From Bacteroidales bacterium UBA6828 (GTDB taxonomy: Bacteria; Bacteroidota; Bacteroidia; Bacteroidales; Paludibacteraceae), in NCBI GenBank assembly GCA_002452095.1, contig DKEG01000038.1, forward strand, positions 1 to 23,381: a stretch of 23,381 nt of DNA, given 5' to 3'. This document shows positions 1 to 7,140 of this stretch, one piece after another; position 1 is the first letter of the stretch, and each line of letters starts with the position of its first letter. The position numbers and the translations under genes were made by a program. The notes under the pieces are model-generated. The model worked only from the letters and a program-made list of their open reading frames with translations, was not told the origin of the DNA and did not search any database.

Positions 1-51
1 GCCATAGGCGGAGTTGGTTTTGTTATGTGTGTATATTTACAATGAAAATCG

Positions 52-243
52 TCAATCGAACAAAGTAGGATTATCGCGGTCGAAACGCTTGAGGATATTG
101 TGCATCAGGGTCTCACGAATCAGTTTGCTGCGGTTGGTAACCGTGTACCTATCGCAGTATTTCTGCAACGCACGCACCTCGCTATCGTTGAGCATAATGC
201 TCACACGATGGCTACGACGTTGCTTGGCTGTTCGTTTGACCAT
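52..243 (-). CDS. small ribbon-helix-helix-like DNA-binding protein
   Basis: A 63-residue basic protein. The N-terminus is rich in Lys/Arg (MVKRTAKQRRSHRVSIML), followed by a short predicted strand (HRVSIMLN) and two helices (DSEVRALQKYCDRY and NRSKLIRETLMHNILKRF). This is the layout of a ribbon-helix-helix (MetJ/Arc, CopG-like) domain, which binds DNA as a dimer. The size fits a stand-alone domain with no toxin partner visible. It lies 66 bases downstream of the outer-membrane gene in the same direction, separated by an AT-rich stretch with ATTAACAAT-type repeats. The target is unknown. The fold is inferred from sequence pattern only; that it is a real gene is fairly likely. Confidence 0.7.
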   Translation of the reverse strand: MVKRTAKQRRSHRVSIMLNDSEVRALQKYCDRYTVTNRSKLIRETLMHNILKRFDRDNPTLFD

Positions 244-309
244 TACACAATTAACAATTAATCATTAACAATCAATATGCATATTTTTACAATGCGCACT
301 TACCTTTCC

Positions 310-1044
310 TTAGAAAAAGAAACCAAGACGAATACCGGTATGCACAAAGGAGCGACCGGTATGGTTGGTAAATACATTGCCCTCTATACTTTCCCGTACA
401 TCTATCTTTGCTTGCTGGAACTGCACATCGGCAGCGACATACAATGCGGACTTGTTGCTGATACGGTAGCAATAGCCGAGGTTAGCCCCTGCATACAACC
501 CGCCGAGATAGTCCTTGCTCAAGGCTACCCCATACCCTAACGCCACCCCTGCTATCGGGCTGTGTTTCTGCTGCAGAAAAGGAACACGTACTGCCAACTG
601 AATGGGAAGAAAAGCGTATTGCCGGTTGCCCATAAACTCCCCAAGATAACCGACTCCGCCACCCAAGAATATACGCTTACCGAGCATATCATGCGAACCG
701 ACCAACAGATTCGCCCCGAAATGCCCGCCAATGGTATCAGAGGGAATAAAGGTTGCCCCGCCAGCCAACTCCAAGAGAACAGAGACTTTCTTGGTGGAAG
801 CAACGGGAGGAATGGTGTCTGCCGGGGGCTGATTGATAACAGCAACCTCATTAGAAACAGACAACACCTCCGCACGAGGATATTGGAAACGTGCTCCTGA
901 GGCATCTTTGAAAACAATCACTTCTTCATTTTGGAATACAATAGTACCCTGCACTTGTGCCCCCGTGCGCAAAGTCAATACCTCCGCTTGTATGCCGACA
1001 GTACACAACAGCAGAGCCACAACAAAGAAGAAACGATTTTTCAT
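310..1044 (-). CDS. outer-membrane beta-barrel protein, function unknown
   Basis: A 244-residue protein with a clear signal peptide (MKNRFFFVVALLLCTVGIQA). Residues about 21-70 form a small N-terminal segment of the type that starts 'EVLTLRTGAQVQGTIVFQNEEVIVF', seen ahead of barrels in Bacteroidota. A Pro-rich linker follows, then alternating Gly/aromatic strands (FLGGGVGYLGEF, GVALGYGVALS, YAGANLGYCYR) ending in GIRLGFFF, the terminal aromatic typical of outer-membrane barrels. The start at 1044 was chosen because it opens the signal peptide and because the longer TTG start at 1083 coincides with a promoter -33 box. It is downstream of the RNase R-like gene in the same direction but has its own promoter. 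Ligand and role are not recognisable. Confidence 0.72.
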   Translation of the reverse strand: MKNRFFFVVALLLCTVGIQAEVLTLRTGAQVQGTIVFQNEEVIVFKDASGARFQYPRAEVLSVSNEVAVINQPPADTIPPVASTKKVSVLLELAGGATFIPSDTIGGHFGANLLVGSHDMLGKRIFLGGGVGYLGEFMGNRQYAFLPIQLAVRVPFLQQKHSPIAGVALGYGVALSKDYLGGLYAGANLGYCYRISNKSALYVAADVQFQQAKIDVRESIEGNVFTNHTGRSFVHTGIRLGFFF

Positions 1045-1052
1045 ACAGTCCG

Positions 1053-1083
1053 CAAAGGTAACGAAAAAAAACGGACTATGCAA
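1053..1083 (-). promoter_or_regulatory. Bacteroidota-type promoter for the outer-membrane gene
   Basis: On the minus strand, TTG (1081-1083), a 20-base spacer, then TACCTTTG (1053-1060), matching the -33 TTG / -7 TAnnTTTG consensus of the primary sigma factor in Bacteroidota. It sits inside the last codons of the RNase R-like gene. The predicted start of transcription would be only a few bases before the ATG at 1044, so the message may be nearly leaderless. Confidence 0.65.
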
Positions 1084-2542
1084 ATCTTTTGCGCTTTTTG
1101 CCTTTAACGAAGCCTTTGCGTTTATCTCCGCGCTTATTCTTGTCTGTGCCTTTGGTTTTGTCCGTGCTTGCTTTTACAGGTTTAGGCGTGTGCTTGCGCG
1201 GTGTATAATCCTCGTCGGCAAGGATAAAATCCACCTGCCGTTTCTCGGCATCGGCACGCACCACCCGTATGCGGAGCGGGTCGCCGAGAGTAAACGTCTC
1301 ACCCGAATTGACAGCAATAAGGCGGTAGTTTTTCTCGTCGTATTGGAAGAACTCACCGCGGCGAATGGAGTTGATGCGTATCAAGCCCTCGCAGCGGGAG
1401 TCGTCTATCTGCACAAAAAGACCGAAATCCGTTACCCCCGAGATATGCCCGTCCAACTCCTCACCAATAAAGTTATGCATCCATTTTGCCTGGTATTCCT
1501 TGATAGAATCGCGCTCGGCAGCCTGCGCCTGTATCTCCATATCCGTGCAATGTTGGCACATATCCTCCAACTGCTCCGCCGACCAACTCTCGCCTTTGCC
1601 GCTCAGGATATATTTATCCAAGAGGCGGTGTACCAGCATATCGGGGTAACGGCGGATAGGGGATGTAAAATGGGTGTAGTGGGAGAACGCCAAACCGTAA
1701 TGCCCGATGTTGTGGGTAGAATAAACGGCTTTTGCCATAGCGCGAATGGTAAGTATCTCTATCACTTGCGGCTGTACCTTGTCGCCCATACGCTTTTGGA
1801 AAGCGTGCAATTCTTTGAGTTTGTCCTGGTCAGGTTTGTCGTGGATACGATAGACAAAGGGCTTGCTGCCCACCATAGTCGCCACGGTGCGGTTGGCAAG
1901 GAGCATGAACTCCTCTATAAGATGGTGCGCCTCGTTGGGATGCTCGAAATAAATCTCTACGGGTTCGCCGTTCTCGTCCAAACGGAATCGCACCTCATCC
2001 TGCTCCAGATAGAGCGAACCGTCGGCAAAACGCTTGTTGCGCAGGTGCTTCGCTACCTCATTAAGAGTATGGATAGCATCTGCTAACTGTTCTTCGTTCT
2101 TTGTCCTTCGTTCTTCGTTCTTTATAATTTCCTGTGCCTGGTCGTAAGTGAGACGCACATCGGAATGAATGACTGTGCGGCAGAGTTTGTGCTTGACAAC
2201 CTGCCCTTCGGGAGTCATCGTAAAGATAACCGACATACAGAGTTTGTCCTCATCGGGGCGCAAAGAACAGAGGTAGTTGCAGAGTTCCTCCGGAAGCATC
2301 GGAATGACTTTGTCCACCAGATAGACACTCGTACCACGGCGATATGCCTCTTCGTCTATTTCCGAACCGGGAGTAACATAATGGGTAACATCGGCAATAT
2401 GCACGCCTACCTGCAACAATCCGTCGTCCAAGCACCGGAACGACAGGGCATCATCAAAATCTTTGGCATCGGCAGGGTCGATGGTAAAAGTGAATACATC
2501 GCGCATATCGCGGCGACGCAGTATTTCTTGAGGTTGTATCAT
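1076..2542 (-). CDS. rnr: RNase R/RNase II-family exoribonuclease lacking N-terminal cold-shock domains
   Basis: A 488-residue protein beginning MIQPQEILRRRDM, then directly the RNB catalytic domain. The active-site Asp cluster is present (DPADAKDFDDALSF, about residues 22-35), as are later RNB motifs (FSHYTHFTSPIRRYPD). A C-terminal S1 domain follows (GEELDGHISGVTDFGLFVQI), then a Lys/Arg-rich tail (KGKKRKRFA) typical of RNase R. Known family members degrade structured RNA 3' to 5' and usually have about 200 further N-terminal residues with cold-shock RNA-binding domains; bacterial RNase R is generally over 700 residues. Those domains are absent here and no frame upstream of 2542 encodes them. 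The catalytic core looks intact, so this is either a shortened functional nuclease or a 5'-truncated gene. The open frame extends back to 2605 without resembling the family. A repeat-derived Lys/Glu patch (NEERRTKNEE) lies within the RNB domain. Confidence 0.8.
   Translation of the reverse strand: MIQPQEILRRRDMRDVFTFTIDPADAKDFDDALSFRCLDDGLLQVGVHIADVTHYVTPGSEIDEEAYRRGTSVYLVDKVIPMLPEELCNYLCSLRPDEDKLCMSVIFTMTPEGQVVKHKLCRTVIHSDVRLTYDQAQEIIKNEERRTKNEEQLADAIHTLNEVAKHLRNKRFADGSLYLEQDEVRFRLDENGEPVEIYFEHPNEAHHLIEEFMLLANRTVATMVGSKPFVYRIHDKPDQDKLKELHAFQKRMGDKVQPQVIEILTIRAMAKAVYSTHNIGHYGLAFSHYTHFTSPIRRYPDMLVHRLLDKYILSGKGESWSAEQLEDMCQHCTDMEIQAQAAERDSIKEYQAKWMHNFIGEELDGHISGVTDFGLFVQIDDSRCEGLIRINSIRRGEFFQYDEKNYRLIAVNSGETFTLGDPLRIRVVRADAEKRQVDFILADEDYTPRKHTPKPVKASTDKTKGTDKNKRGDKRKGFVKGKKRKRFA
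2091..2126 (-). repeat. in-frame AAAGAACGAAGGAC-type repeat inside the RNase R-like gene
   Basis: On the minus strand the stretch reads as reiterated AAAGAACGAAGAACGAAGG units and encodes KNEERRTKNEEQ. It resembles the repeats at 13617-13674 and 13864-13897 in the TonB receptor gene and is read in the same frame type, giving Lys/Glu-rich peptide. Confidence 0.6.
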
Positions 2543-2645
2543 TTGGCAAACTACCACAAAAATCGTGCTACAATTTCCAATAGTTACACCACCTCCATCG
2601 TCCATACAACCCGTTGACTATGCAGTATATGCAAAAATGTGCCTT

Positions 2646-2818
2646 GTGCTATCATTTACGTAGAAAAGACGTAGAAAGAAAAGGCTTTGGCTACGTGGAT
2701 ATGCTGCGTTTTATACAGTTTATGCAGTAGCGAAACCGCATAAACCGTATAAACAAACCTGCCTCGTTGCCGTCTCGTTGCCGTCTCGTTGCCGTAAATG
2801 ATATACAATGCATAGCAC
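2646..2818. repeat. short inverted-repeat element with internal hairpin (MITE-like)
   Basis: The intergenic stretch upstream of the truncated RNase R-like gene. The left arm GTGCTATCATTTACG (2646-2660) is mirrored by CGTAAATGAT (2793-2802) and ATAGCAC (2812-2818), with nine extra bases interrupting the right arm. Inside is a second long hairpin: GTTTTATACAGTTTATGC (2708-2725) pairs with GCATAAACCGTATAAAC (2738-2754) apart from one mismatch and one bulge. It also contains an 11-base tandem repeat. No ORF is present. It could be a non-autonomous mobile element or a structured RNA; the sequence alone does not decide. Confidence 0.4.
2763..2795. repeat. 11-base tandem repeat, 3 copies
   Basis: Three perfect copies of CTCGTTGCCGT in tandem within the intergenic region between the RNase R-like gene and the hexuronate transporter gene. 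Confidence 0.9.
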
Positions 2819-2834
2819 CTATATATTTATGCAT

Positions 2835-2867
2835 AAAAAAAGAGACTACCTGTTTGGGATAGTCTCC
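2835..2867 (-). terminator. Rho-independent terminator of the hexuronate operon
   Basis: On the minus strand, GAGACTA (2860-2866) and TAGTCTC (2842-2848) form a stem around an 11-base loop, followed by a run of seven T. It lies about 25 bases after the exuT stop codon. Confidence 0.88.
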
Positions 2868-2891
2868 TTAATATGTAAATAGGCTTATATG

Positions 2892-4340
2892 TTAACCTTC
2901 AATCGGGCTGTATTTCGGTACAAGAACCTTCATAATCGCCCACGCGATAAGGTATGCGATACCGCAGAAGCAGAACATAATAAAATAGCCTGCCGGTTTG
3001 CCCGAAAAACCGAGAAATTGGAACGCATCGCCTGCAGTCTCCGCATATACAAAGAGTTTACCGGCACCCTTTTGAATAATCATAGAACCGATACCTCCTG
3101 CCATAGCACCAATACCGGTGATAGTGGCAATGGTCGATTTGGGGAACATATCGCCCACGGTAGAGAACAAGTTAGCCGACCATGCCTGGTGTCCGGCACC
3201 TGCCAAACCAATCAGAACAGCAGGCCACCATGCGCTGAACGAACCTAACGGCTGCGCAAAGAGAGCCACCATCGGGAAGAAAGCAAAGAGCAACATAGCC
3301 AACATACGCCCGCTATATGGTTCCATTCCTTTTTTTTCTACAAACAATTTGGGCAGATAGCCACCAAAGATAGAGATAACGGTAACAATGGCATAGAGTG
3401 TGAAAATCAGGGCTTGCCCCATACCACTCGAAGCCTTGTAACCGAATTGGTTCTGGAAATAGGATGGTGCCCAAAAAAGGAAGAACCACCAAACACCATC
3501 AGTAAAGAACTTACCGACAATGAATGCCCATGTCTGGCGATAGCCGAAGCATTTATACATAGGTATGACATTCTCTGTAGAATCCACATCGGCTTTGGCT
3601 GCTTCCGCAGTTGTATCATCCTGATGGATATAAGCCAATTCCGCCTCGTTGACATGCTTGCTATTCTCGGGTTTGTCGTACATAAACTGCCAGAAGAACA
3701 TCCAAATGAATCCTAATGCACCGATGATGATAAATGCCATTTCCCAACCAAGGTGTTTAGCCAAAGGCGGAATACAAAGCGGAGCCGCAAGAGCACCTAC
3801 CGATGCACCGGCATTGAACAAGGAGGTGGCAAAAGCACGGTCTTTCTTAGGGAAATACTCTGCAGTTACCTTGATAGCAGCAGGGAAATTGCCGGCTTCA
3901 CCAAGAGCGAGAATACCACGGCACAGCAGGAACAGATAGACCGAAGTAGTGGCGACTGCAAGCGCAACATTGGAACCGGCTTCCACGGCACGCATTGCCT
4001 CTACGCTGCCAAGTCCCTCGATGTGAGCGGTAGCCCAACCGCAAGCCGCATGCATACAAGCACCTGCAGACCATACGCCGATGGCAATCATATAGCCTTT
4101 CTTGGTACCCATCCAATCCACAAACTTACCGGCGAAAAGGCAAGCAATGGCATAGAAGATAGAGAACAGACTGGTGATGGTTCCATAATCATCATCCGTC
4201 CAGTGGAATTCGGGTTTGATAAACTCCTCATACGTGAGGGAAAGAACCTGGCGATCGAGATAGTTGACCGTAGTTGCCACAAAGAGCAACGAACATAACC
4301 ACCAACGCCAGTTAGTCATAAGTTTTTGTTGTGTTGACAT
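2892..4340 (-). CDS. exuT: hexuronate transporter, MFS anion:cation symporter family (ExuT-like)
   Basis: A 482-residue inner-membrane protein with about 12 hydrophobic segments. The first begins just after MSTQQKLMTNWRWWLCSLLF and carries NYLDRQVLS, the family's TM1 signature. The conserved stretch GEAGNFPAAIKVTAEYFP followed by KKDRAFATSLFNAG is characteristic of the ACS (hexuronate/glucarate) branch of the major facilitator superfamily. Family members import glucuronate or galacturonate with protons. It is the last gene of a run with uxaC, kdgK and kdgA, which supports hexuronate as the substrate. Residues about 100-135 form a longer than usual loop (HIEGLGSVEAMRAVEAGSNV). A repeat-filled 132-base gap separates it from kdgA. 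Confidence 0.87.
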   Translation of the reverse strand: MSTQQKLMTNWRWWLCSLLFVATTVNYLDRQVLSLTYEEFIKPEFHWTDDDYGTITSLFSIFYAIACLFAGKFVDWMGTKKGYMIAIGVWSAGACMHAACGWATAHIEGLGSVEAMRAVEAGSNVALAVATTSVYLFLLCRGILALGEAGNFPAAIKVTAEYFPKKDRAFATSLFNAGASVGALAAPLCIPPLAKHLGWEMAFIIIGALGFIWMFFWQFMYDKPENSKHVNEAELAYIHQDDTTAEAAKADVDSTENVIPMYKCFGYRQTWAFIVGKFFTDGVWWFFLFWAPSYFQNQFGYKASSGMGQALIFTLYAIVTVISIFGGYLPKLFVEKKGMEPYSGRMLAMLLFAFFPMVALFAQPLGSFSAWWPAVLIGLAGAGHQAWSANLFSTVGDMFPKSTIATITGIGAMAGGIGSMIIQKGAGKLFVYAETAGDAFQFLGFSGKPAGYFIMFCFCGIAYLIAWAIMKVLVPKYSPIEG

Positions 4341-4370
4341 AAAGTAAGTGTTTTTCGACCTCAGAAACTC

Positions 4371-4448
4371 CCTCCCACTCCCCCTTCAAAGGGGGAGAGT
4401 TCAAATACTCCGAATTCCCCTCCTCTGTAGGAGGGGTTAGGGGAGGTT
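4371..4448. repeat. paired CCTCCCC/GGAGGGG palindromic repeats
   Basis: Between kdgA and exuT. There are two hairpins: CTCCCCCTT/AAGGGGGAG (4378-4397) and CCCCTCCT-CTGT-AGGAGGGG (4417-4436). The second is followed by GGTTAGGGGAGG, so the two units are arranged head to head, as at 5158-5228. The placement could fold in mRNA and attenuate or stabilise the operon transcript. Confidence 0.8.
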
Positions 4449-4472
4449 TGGGTCTCTTAAGGTGTGGAATTA

Positions 4473-5138
4473 TTATCGTGCAGCCTTGATTACATCAAGA
4501 CATTCTTTGCATTTGCCGGTGATATATGCCCAGTCGCCGGCAGCGATGACCTCTTTGGGGAACAGTTTGGAACCCATACCTACGCAGTACACGCCCGCTT
4601 TGAACCATTTCTCAAGGTTCTCTTTCTCGGGAGCCACACCGCCGGTAACCATAATCTTCGACCACGGCATCGGGGCTTTCAGCCCCTTGACCATATTCGG
4701 ACCATAGACATCACCGGGGAATAGTTTGGTCAGATCGCAGCCGAGTTCCTGCGCCTTGCCGATCTCTGTAACCGTACCGCAACCCGGGCAGTAAGGGATA
4801 AGACGGCGGTTGCATACAGGAGCGATATCGGGGTTGAAGAGCGGACCTACCACGAAACAAGCACCCAGTTGGATATAGAGTGCCGCCGTAGGAGCATCCA
4901 CTACCGAGCCTACACCGAGTGCCAACTCAGGACATTCTTTAGCAGCCCACTTAGCGAGTTCACCGAATATCTCGTGTGCAAAATCGCCACGGTTGGTAAA
5001 CTCAAACGCACGTACACCACCCTCGTAGCAAGCCTTTACCACGTTCTTGCACAAGTCGAGGTCTTTGTTGTAGAAGACAGGCACCATACCCGTCTCACCA
5101 ATTTTAGCCATTACGGCCAACTTATCAAATTTTGCCAT
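4473..5138 (-). CDS. kdgA: KDPG / 4-hydroxy-2-oxoglutarate aldolase
   Basis: A 221-residue class I aldolase of the Entner-Doudoroff type. It cleaves 2-keto-3-deoxy-6-phosphogluconate to pyruvate and glyceraldehyde-3-phosphate in the cytoplasm. The Schiff-base Lys lies in CDLTKLFPGDVYGP (about residues 134-147), the catalytic Glu region is RAFEFTNRGD (about 44-53), and the phosphate-binding MVTGGV stretch is about residues 163-168. The length is close to the usual 205-225. It is the last enzymatic step of the hexuronate route and lies directly downstream of kdgK, the enzyme that makes its substrate. The intergenic region on each side carries palindromic repeats. Confidence 0.92.
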   Translation of the reverse strand: MAKFDKLAVMAKIGETGMVPVFYNKDLDLCKNVVKACYEGGVRAFEFTNRGDFAHEIFGELAKWAAKECPELALGVGSVVDAPTAALYIQLGACFVVGPLFNPDIAPVCNRRLIPYCPGCGTVTEIGKAQELGCDLTKLFPGDVYGPNMVKGLKAPMPWSKIMVTGGVAPEKENLEKWFKAGVYCVGMGSKLFPKEVIAAGDWAYITGKCKECLDVIKAAR

Positions 5139-5157
5139 ATATAATCAATTGATTGAC

Positions 5158-5228
5158 CTCCCCAGCCCCTCCAAAGGAGGGGACTTAATGAATGTTCCGT
5201 AAGCCCCTCCTTTGGAGGGGTTGGGGAG
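5158..5228. repeat. 25-base inverted repeat pair built from CCCCTCC-AAA-GGAGGGG palindromes
   Basis: The left copy (5158-5182) and right copy (5204-5228) are reverse complements with a single mismatch. Each contains its own palindrome CCCCTCCAAAGGAGGGG. The pair is separated by 21 bases in the kdgK-kdgA gap. It could fold as two small hairpins or one large one. Confidence 0.9.
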
Positions 5229-5246
5229 ATTGGAGATATTTTTGAT

Positions 5247-6269
5247 TTATCGTTGTACTCGTCCGTTTGCGTTACCGCCTGCAAGGGCTTCCACTTCCTC
5301 TACCGAAACGAGGTTGAAGTCGCCATTAATGGTGTGTTTCAATGCACTGGCAGCCACTGCGAACTCCAATGCCTCGCCCTGCGTCTTCTTGGTGAGCAGA
5401 CCATGAATCAAGCCGCCGGAGAACGAGTCTCCACCACCTACACGATCAATGATCGGGTTGATCTCATAACGCTTCGACTGGTAGAACTCCTTGCCGTCAT
5501 AAATAAGGGCTTTCCAGCCGTTGAATGTAGCCGAAAAACTCTCACGGAGCGTGGAAACGACATACTTGAAGCCGAATTCCTGCTGCATTTGGCGGAAAAT
5601 ACCTTCGTAACCCTCAGCGTTGGTCTGACCACCCTCCACATCTGCATCGGGTTTGAAGCCGAGACAGAGAGCCGCATCCTCTTCGTTACCGATACAAACA
5701 TCTACATATTGCATCAGCGGGCGCATAATGGAGATGGCTTTCTCACTCGTCCACAGTTTCTTGCGAAAATTGAGATCCACGGAAACCGTTACGCCGTGGC
5801 GTTTAGCGGCTTCGCAGGCAAGGCGTGTAATCTCAGCCGCCTTATCGGAAATAGCGGGGGTGATACCGCTCCAGTGGAACCACTGTGCACCCTCCATAAT
5901 TGCATCGAAATCGAAATCCGACGGGTCTGCCTCTGCAATAGCCGAATGTGCGCGGTCGTAGATAACCTTAGAGGGGCGCATAGAAGCACCTGTCTCGCAA
6001 TAGTAAAGTCCGACACGGTCGCCGCCTCGTGCGACAAACTCGGTGTTTACCCCATAACGACGCAGGGCATTTACTGCAATCTGACCAATCTCATGCTTGG
6101 GCAGTTTGCTTACGAAGACAGCCTCGTGCCCATAGTTAGCACACGAAACAGCCACATTCGCCTCACCGCCACCTGGTATGATACGGAAAGAGTCAGTTTG
6201 AATAAAACGGTCGTTGCCAGCAGGCGACAGGCGAAGCATTATCTCGCCCAAAGTAACAATTTTTGCCAT
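5247..6269 (-). CDS. kdgK: 2-keto-3-deoxygluconate kinase (PfkB family)
   Basis: A 340-residue sugar kinase that phosphorylates 2-keto-3-deoxygluconate with ATP to give KDPG, the substrate of the next gene's aldolase. The N-terminal PfkB signature is visible (GGGEANVAVSCANYG, about residues 33-47), as is the C-terminal anion-hole/catalytic-base motif DRVGGGDSFSGGL (about 291-303), where the second D is the base. Gly takes the usual Ala position in GAGD. The length is normal. It starts 31 bases after the upstream YwqK/TonB gene, so the two are probably co-transcribed. The protein ends in NANGRVQR with no extra domain. Confidence 0.92.
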   Translation of the reverse strand: MAKIVTLGEIMLRLSPAGNDRFIQTDSFRIIPGGGEANVAVSCANYGHEAVFVSKLPKHEIGQIAVNALRRYGVNTEFVARGGDRVGLYYCETGASMRPSKVIYDRAHSAIAEADPSDFDFDAIMEGAQWFHWSGITPAISDKAAEITRLACEAAKRHGVTVSVDLNFRKKLWTSEKAISIMRPLMQYVDVCIGNEEDAALCLGFKPDADVEGGQTNAEGYEGIFRQMQQEFGFKYVVSTLRESFSATFNGWKALIYDGKEFYQSKRYEINPIIDRVGGGDSFSGGLIHGLLTKKTQGEALEFAVAASALKHTINGDFNLVSVEEVEALAGGNANGRVQR

Positions 6270-6300
6270 GTTTAGTAGTATTGTTTTTGTTGTAATTGCT

Positions 6301-7086
6301 TTATTTTTTCTTGCTTTTACGGACTACCGTCCCATCATGTTGTGGTGTCCACGAAAGTGCGACAAAGGTATTCATTTGGACAGTTTTCCCGTCTATTGTT
6401 CCGGGTATCCAGTCAGGCATACCTGCCACAATCTGCAAGGCTTGTTTGTCCAATTCTTCATACCCGCTGGACTCCATTACTTTCGCGTTGGCGATATTTC
6501 CTGTCCGCTGCACTTGAAATTTGATTTTCGTACCACATTTGTGTTTTAATGTCGAAGGAACGTGCATTTGCGAAACCAAATACAAGCGCAGGGCTTCGCT
6601 CCCACCTACAAATTGTGGTTCTGTCCGCCAAGATGTAAATGCGATTTCCGCCCCAGTCTCGTCGAAGCACTGCCCGCCTTGGCTTCCGTTCATCTCGTAC
6701 TGCTCTCGGCGTTTCAGTTGCCCGTTGGAGTGGTAATTCAGCAGTTCACCATTTAGTTTGCCCTGACTATACGTCACCTCCACACGCAGTTGCCCGCTTG
6801 GGTAATACTCTTGATATAGTCCGTTTTTCTTGCCATGGTCGTATGTTGTACGACTATACAGAGTGCTGTCGGCATAATAACGTGCAAAGACTCCGTGCGG
6901 TTTGTTCTTTTGAAAACGCGAGGCATCGAATGTCTCAAAATGTGCCACCGTGAAACGTCCGTCCTGTTCCCATTTGGTTACTACGTAGCCGTCTGCCACC
7001 GTGTCAATCTTCACTGCAGGCACATTCTCTGCCCGCATAGCGGCAGACACGACTACCAACCAAACTATTAAGAACCGTACTTTCAT
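6301..7086 (-). CDS. YwqK-type repeat protein with C-terminal TonB-like domain
   Basis: A 261-residue exported protein. A signal peptide starts at MKVRFLIVWLVVVSAAMRA; the longer frame beginning at 7116 adds nothing conserved. Residues about 55-145 hold three to four YwqK/MORN-like repeats (KKNGLYQEYYPSGQL, KLNGELLNYHSNGQL), which form beta-hairpin stacks. Residues about 155-250 match the TonB C-terminal fold found in Bacteroidota: PQFVGGSEALRLYL, then IKFQVQRTGNIANAKVMESSGYEELDKQALQIV and MNTFVALSW. Proteins of this kind may contact TonB-dependent receptors from the periplasm. There is no transmembrane anchor beyond the signal peptide. Its place between uxaC and kdgK is unexpected and suggests a link with uronate-oligosaccharide uptake, but that is inference. 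Confidence 0.8.
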   Translation of the reverse strand: MKVRFLIVWLVVVSAAMRAENVPAVKIDTVADGYVVTKWEQDGRFTVAHFETFDASRFQKNKPHGVFARYYADSTLYSRTTYDHGKKNGLYQEYYPSGQLRVEVTYSQGKLNGELLNYHSNGQLKRREQYEMNGSQGGQCFDETGAEIAFTSWRTEPQFVGGSEALRLYLVSQMHVPSTLKHKCGTKIKFQVQRTGNIANAKVMESSGYEELDKQALQIVAGMPDWIPGTIDGKTVQMNTFVALSWTPQHDGTVVRKSKKK

Positions 7087-7099
7087 TACAAAAGCAAGC

Positions 7100-7134
7100 G
7101 GGAAAGGACAACACACAAGGCATTGCCCTTTCCC
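7100..7134 (-). terminator. weak hairpin in the uxaC-YwqK/TonB gap
   Basis: GGGAAAGG (7100-7107) pairs with CCTTTCCC (7127-7134) around a 19-base loop, followed on the minus strand by a mildly T-rich stretch. It may reduce read-through from uxaC into the downstream genes, but the U-run is poor. Confidence 0.3.
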
Positions 7135-7140
7135 CTTATA

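Noticed and set aside
833..2086. A 417-codon open frame on the plus strand
   Set aside because: It lies antisense to the RNase R-like gene and outer-membrane gene, whose protein motifs are unmistakable; its translation matches no family I recognise.
2606..2880. The missing N-terminus of RNase R in another frame (a frameshift)
   Set aside because: Minus-strand frames here give no cold-shock-domain-like sequence; the region is filled by repeats and a terminator.
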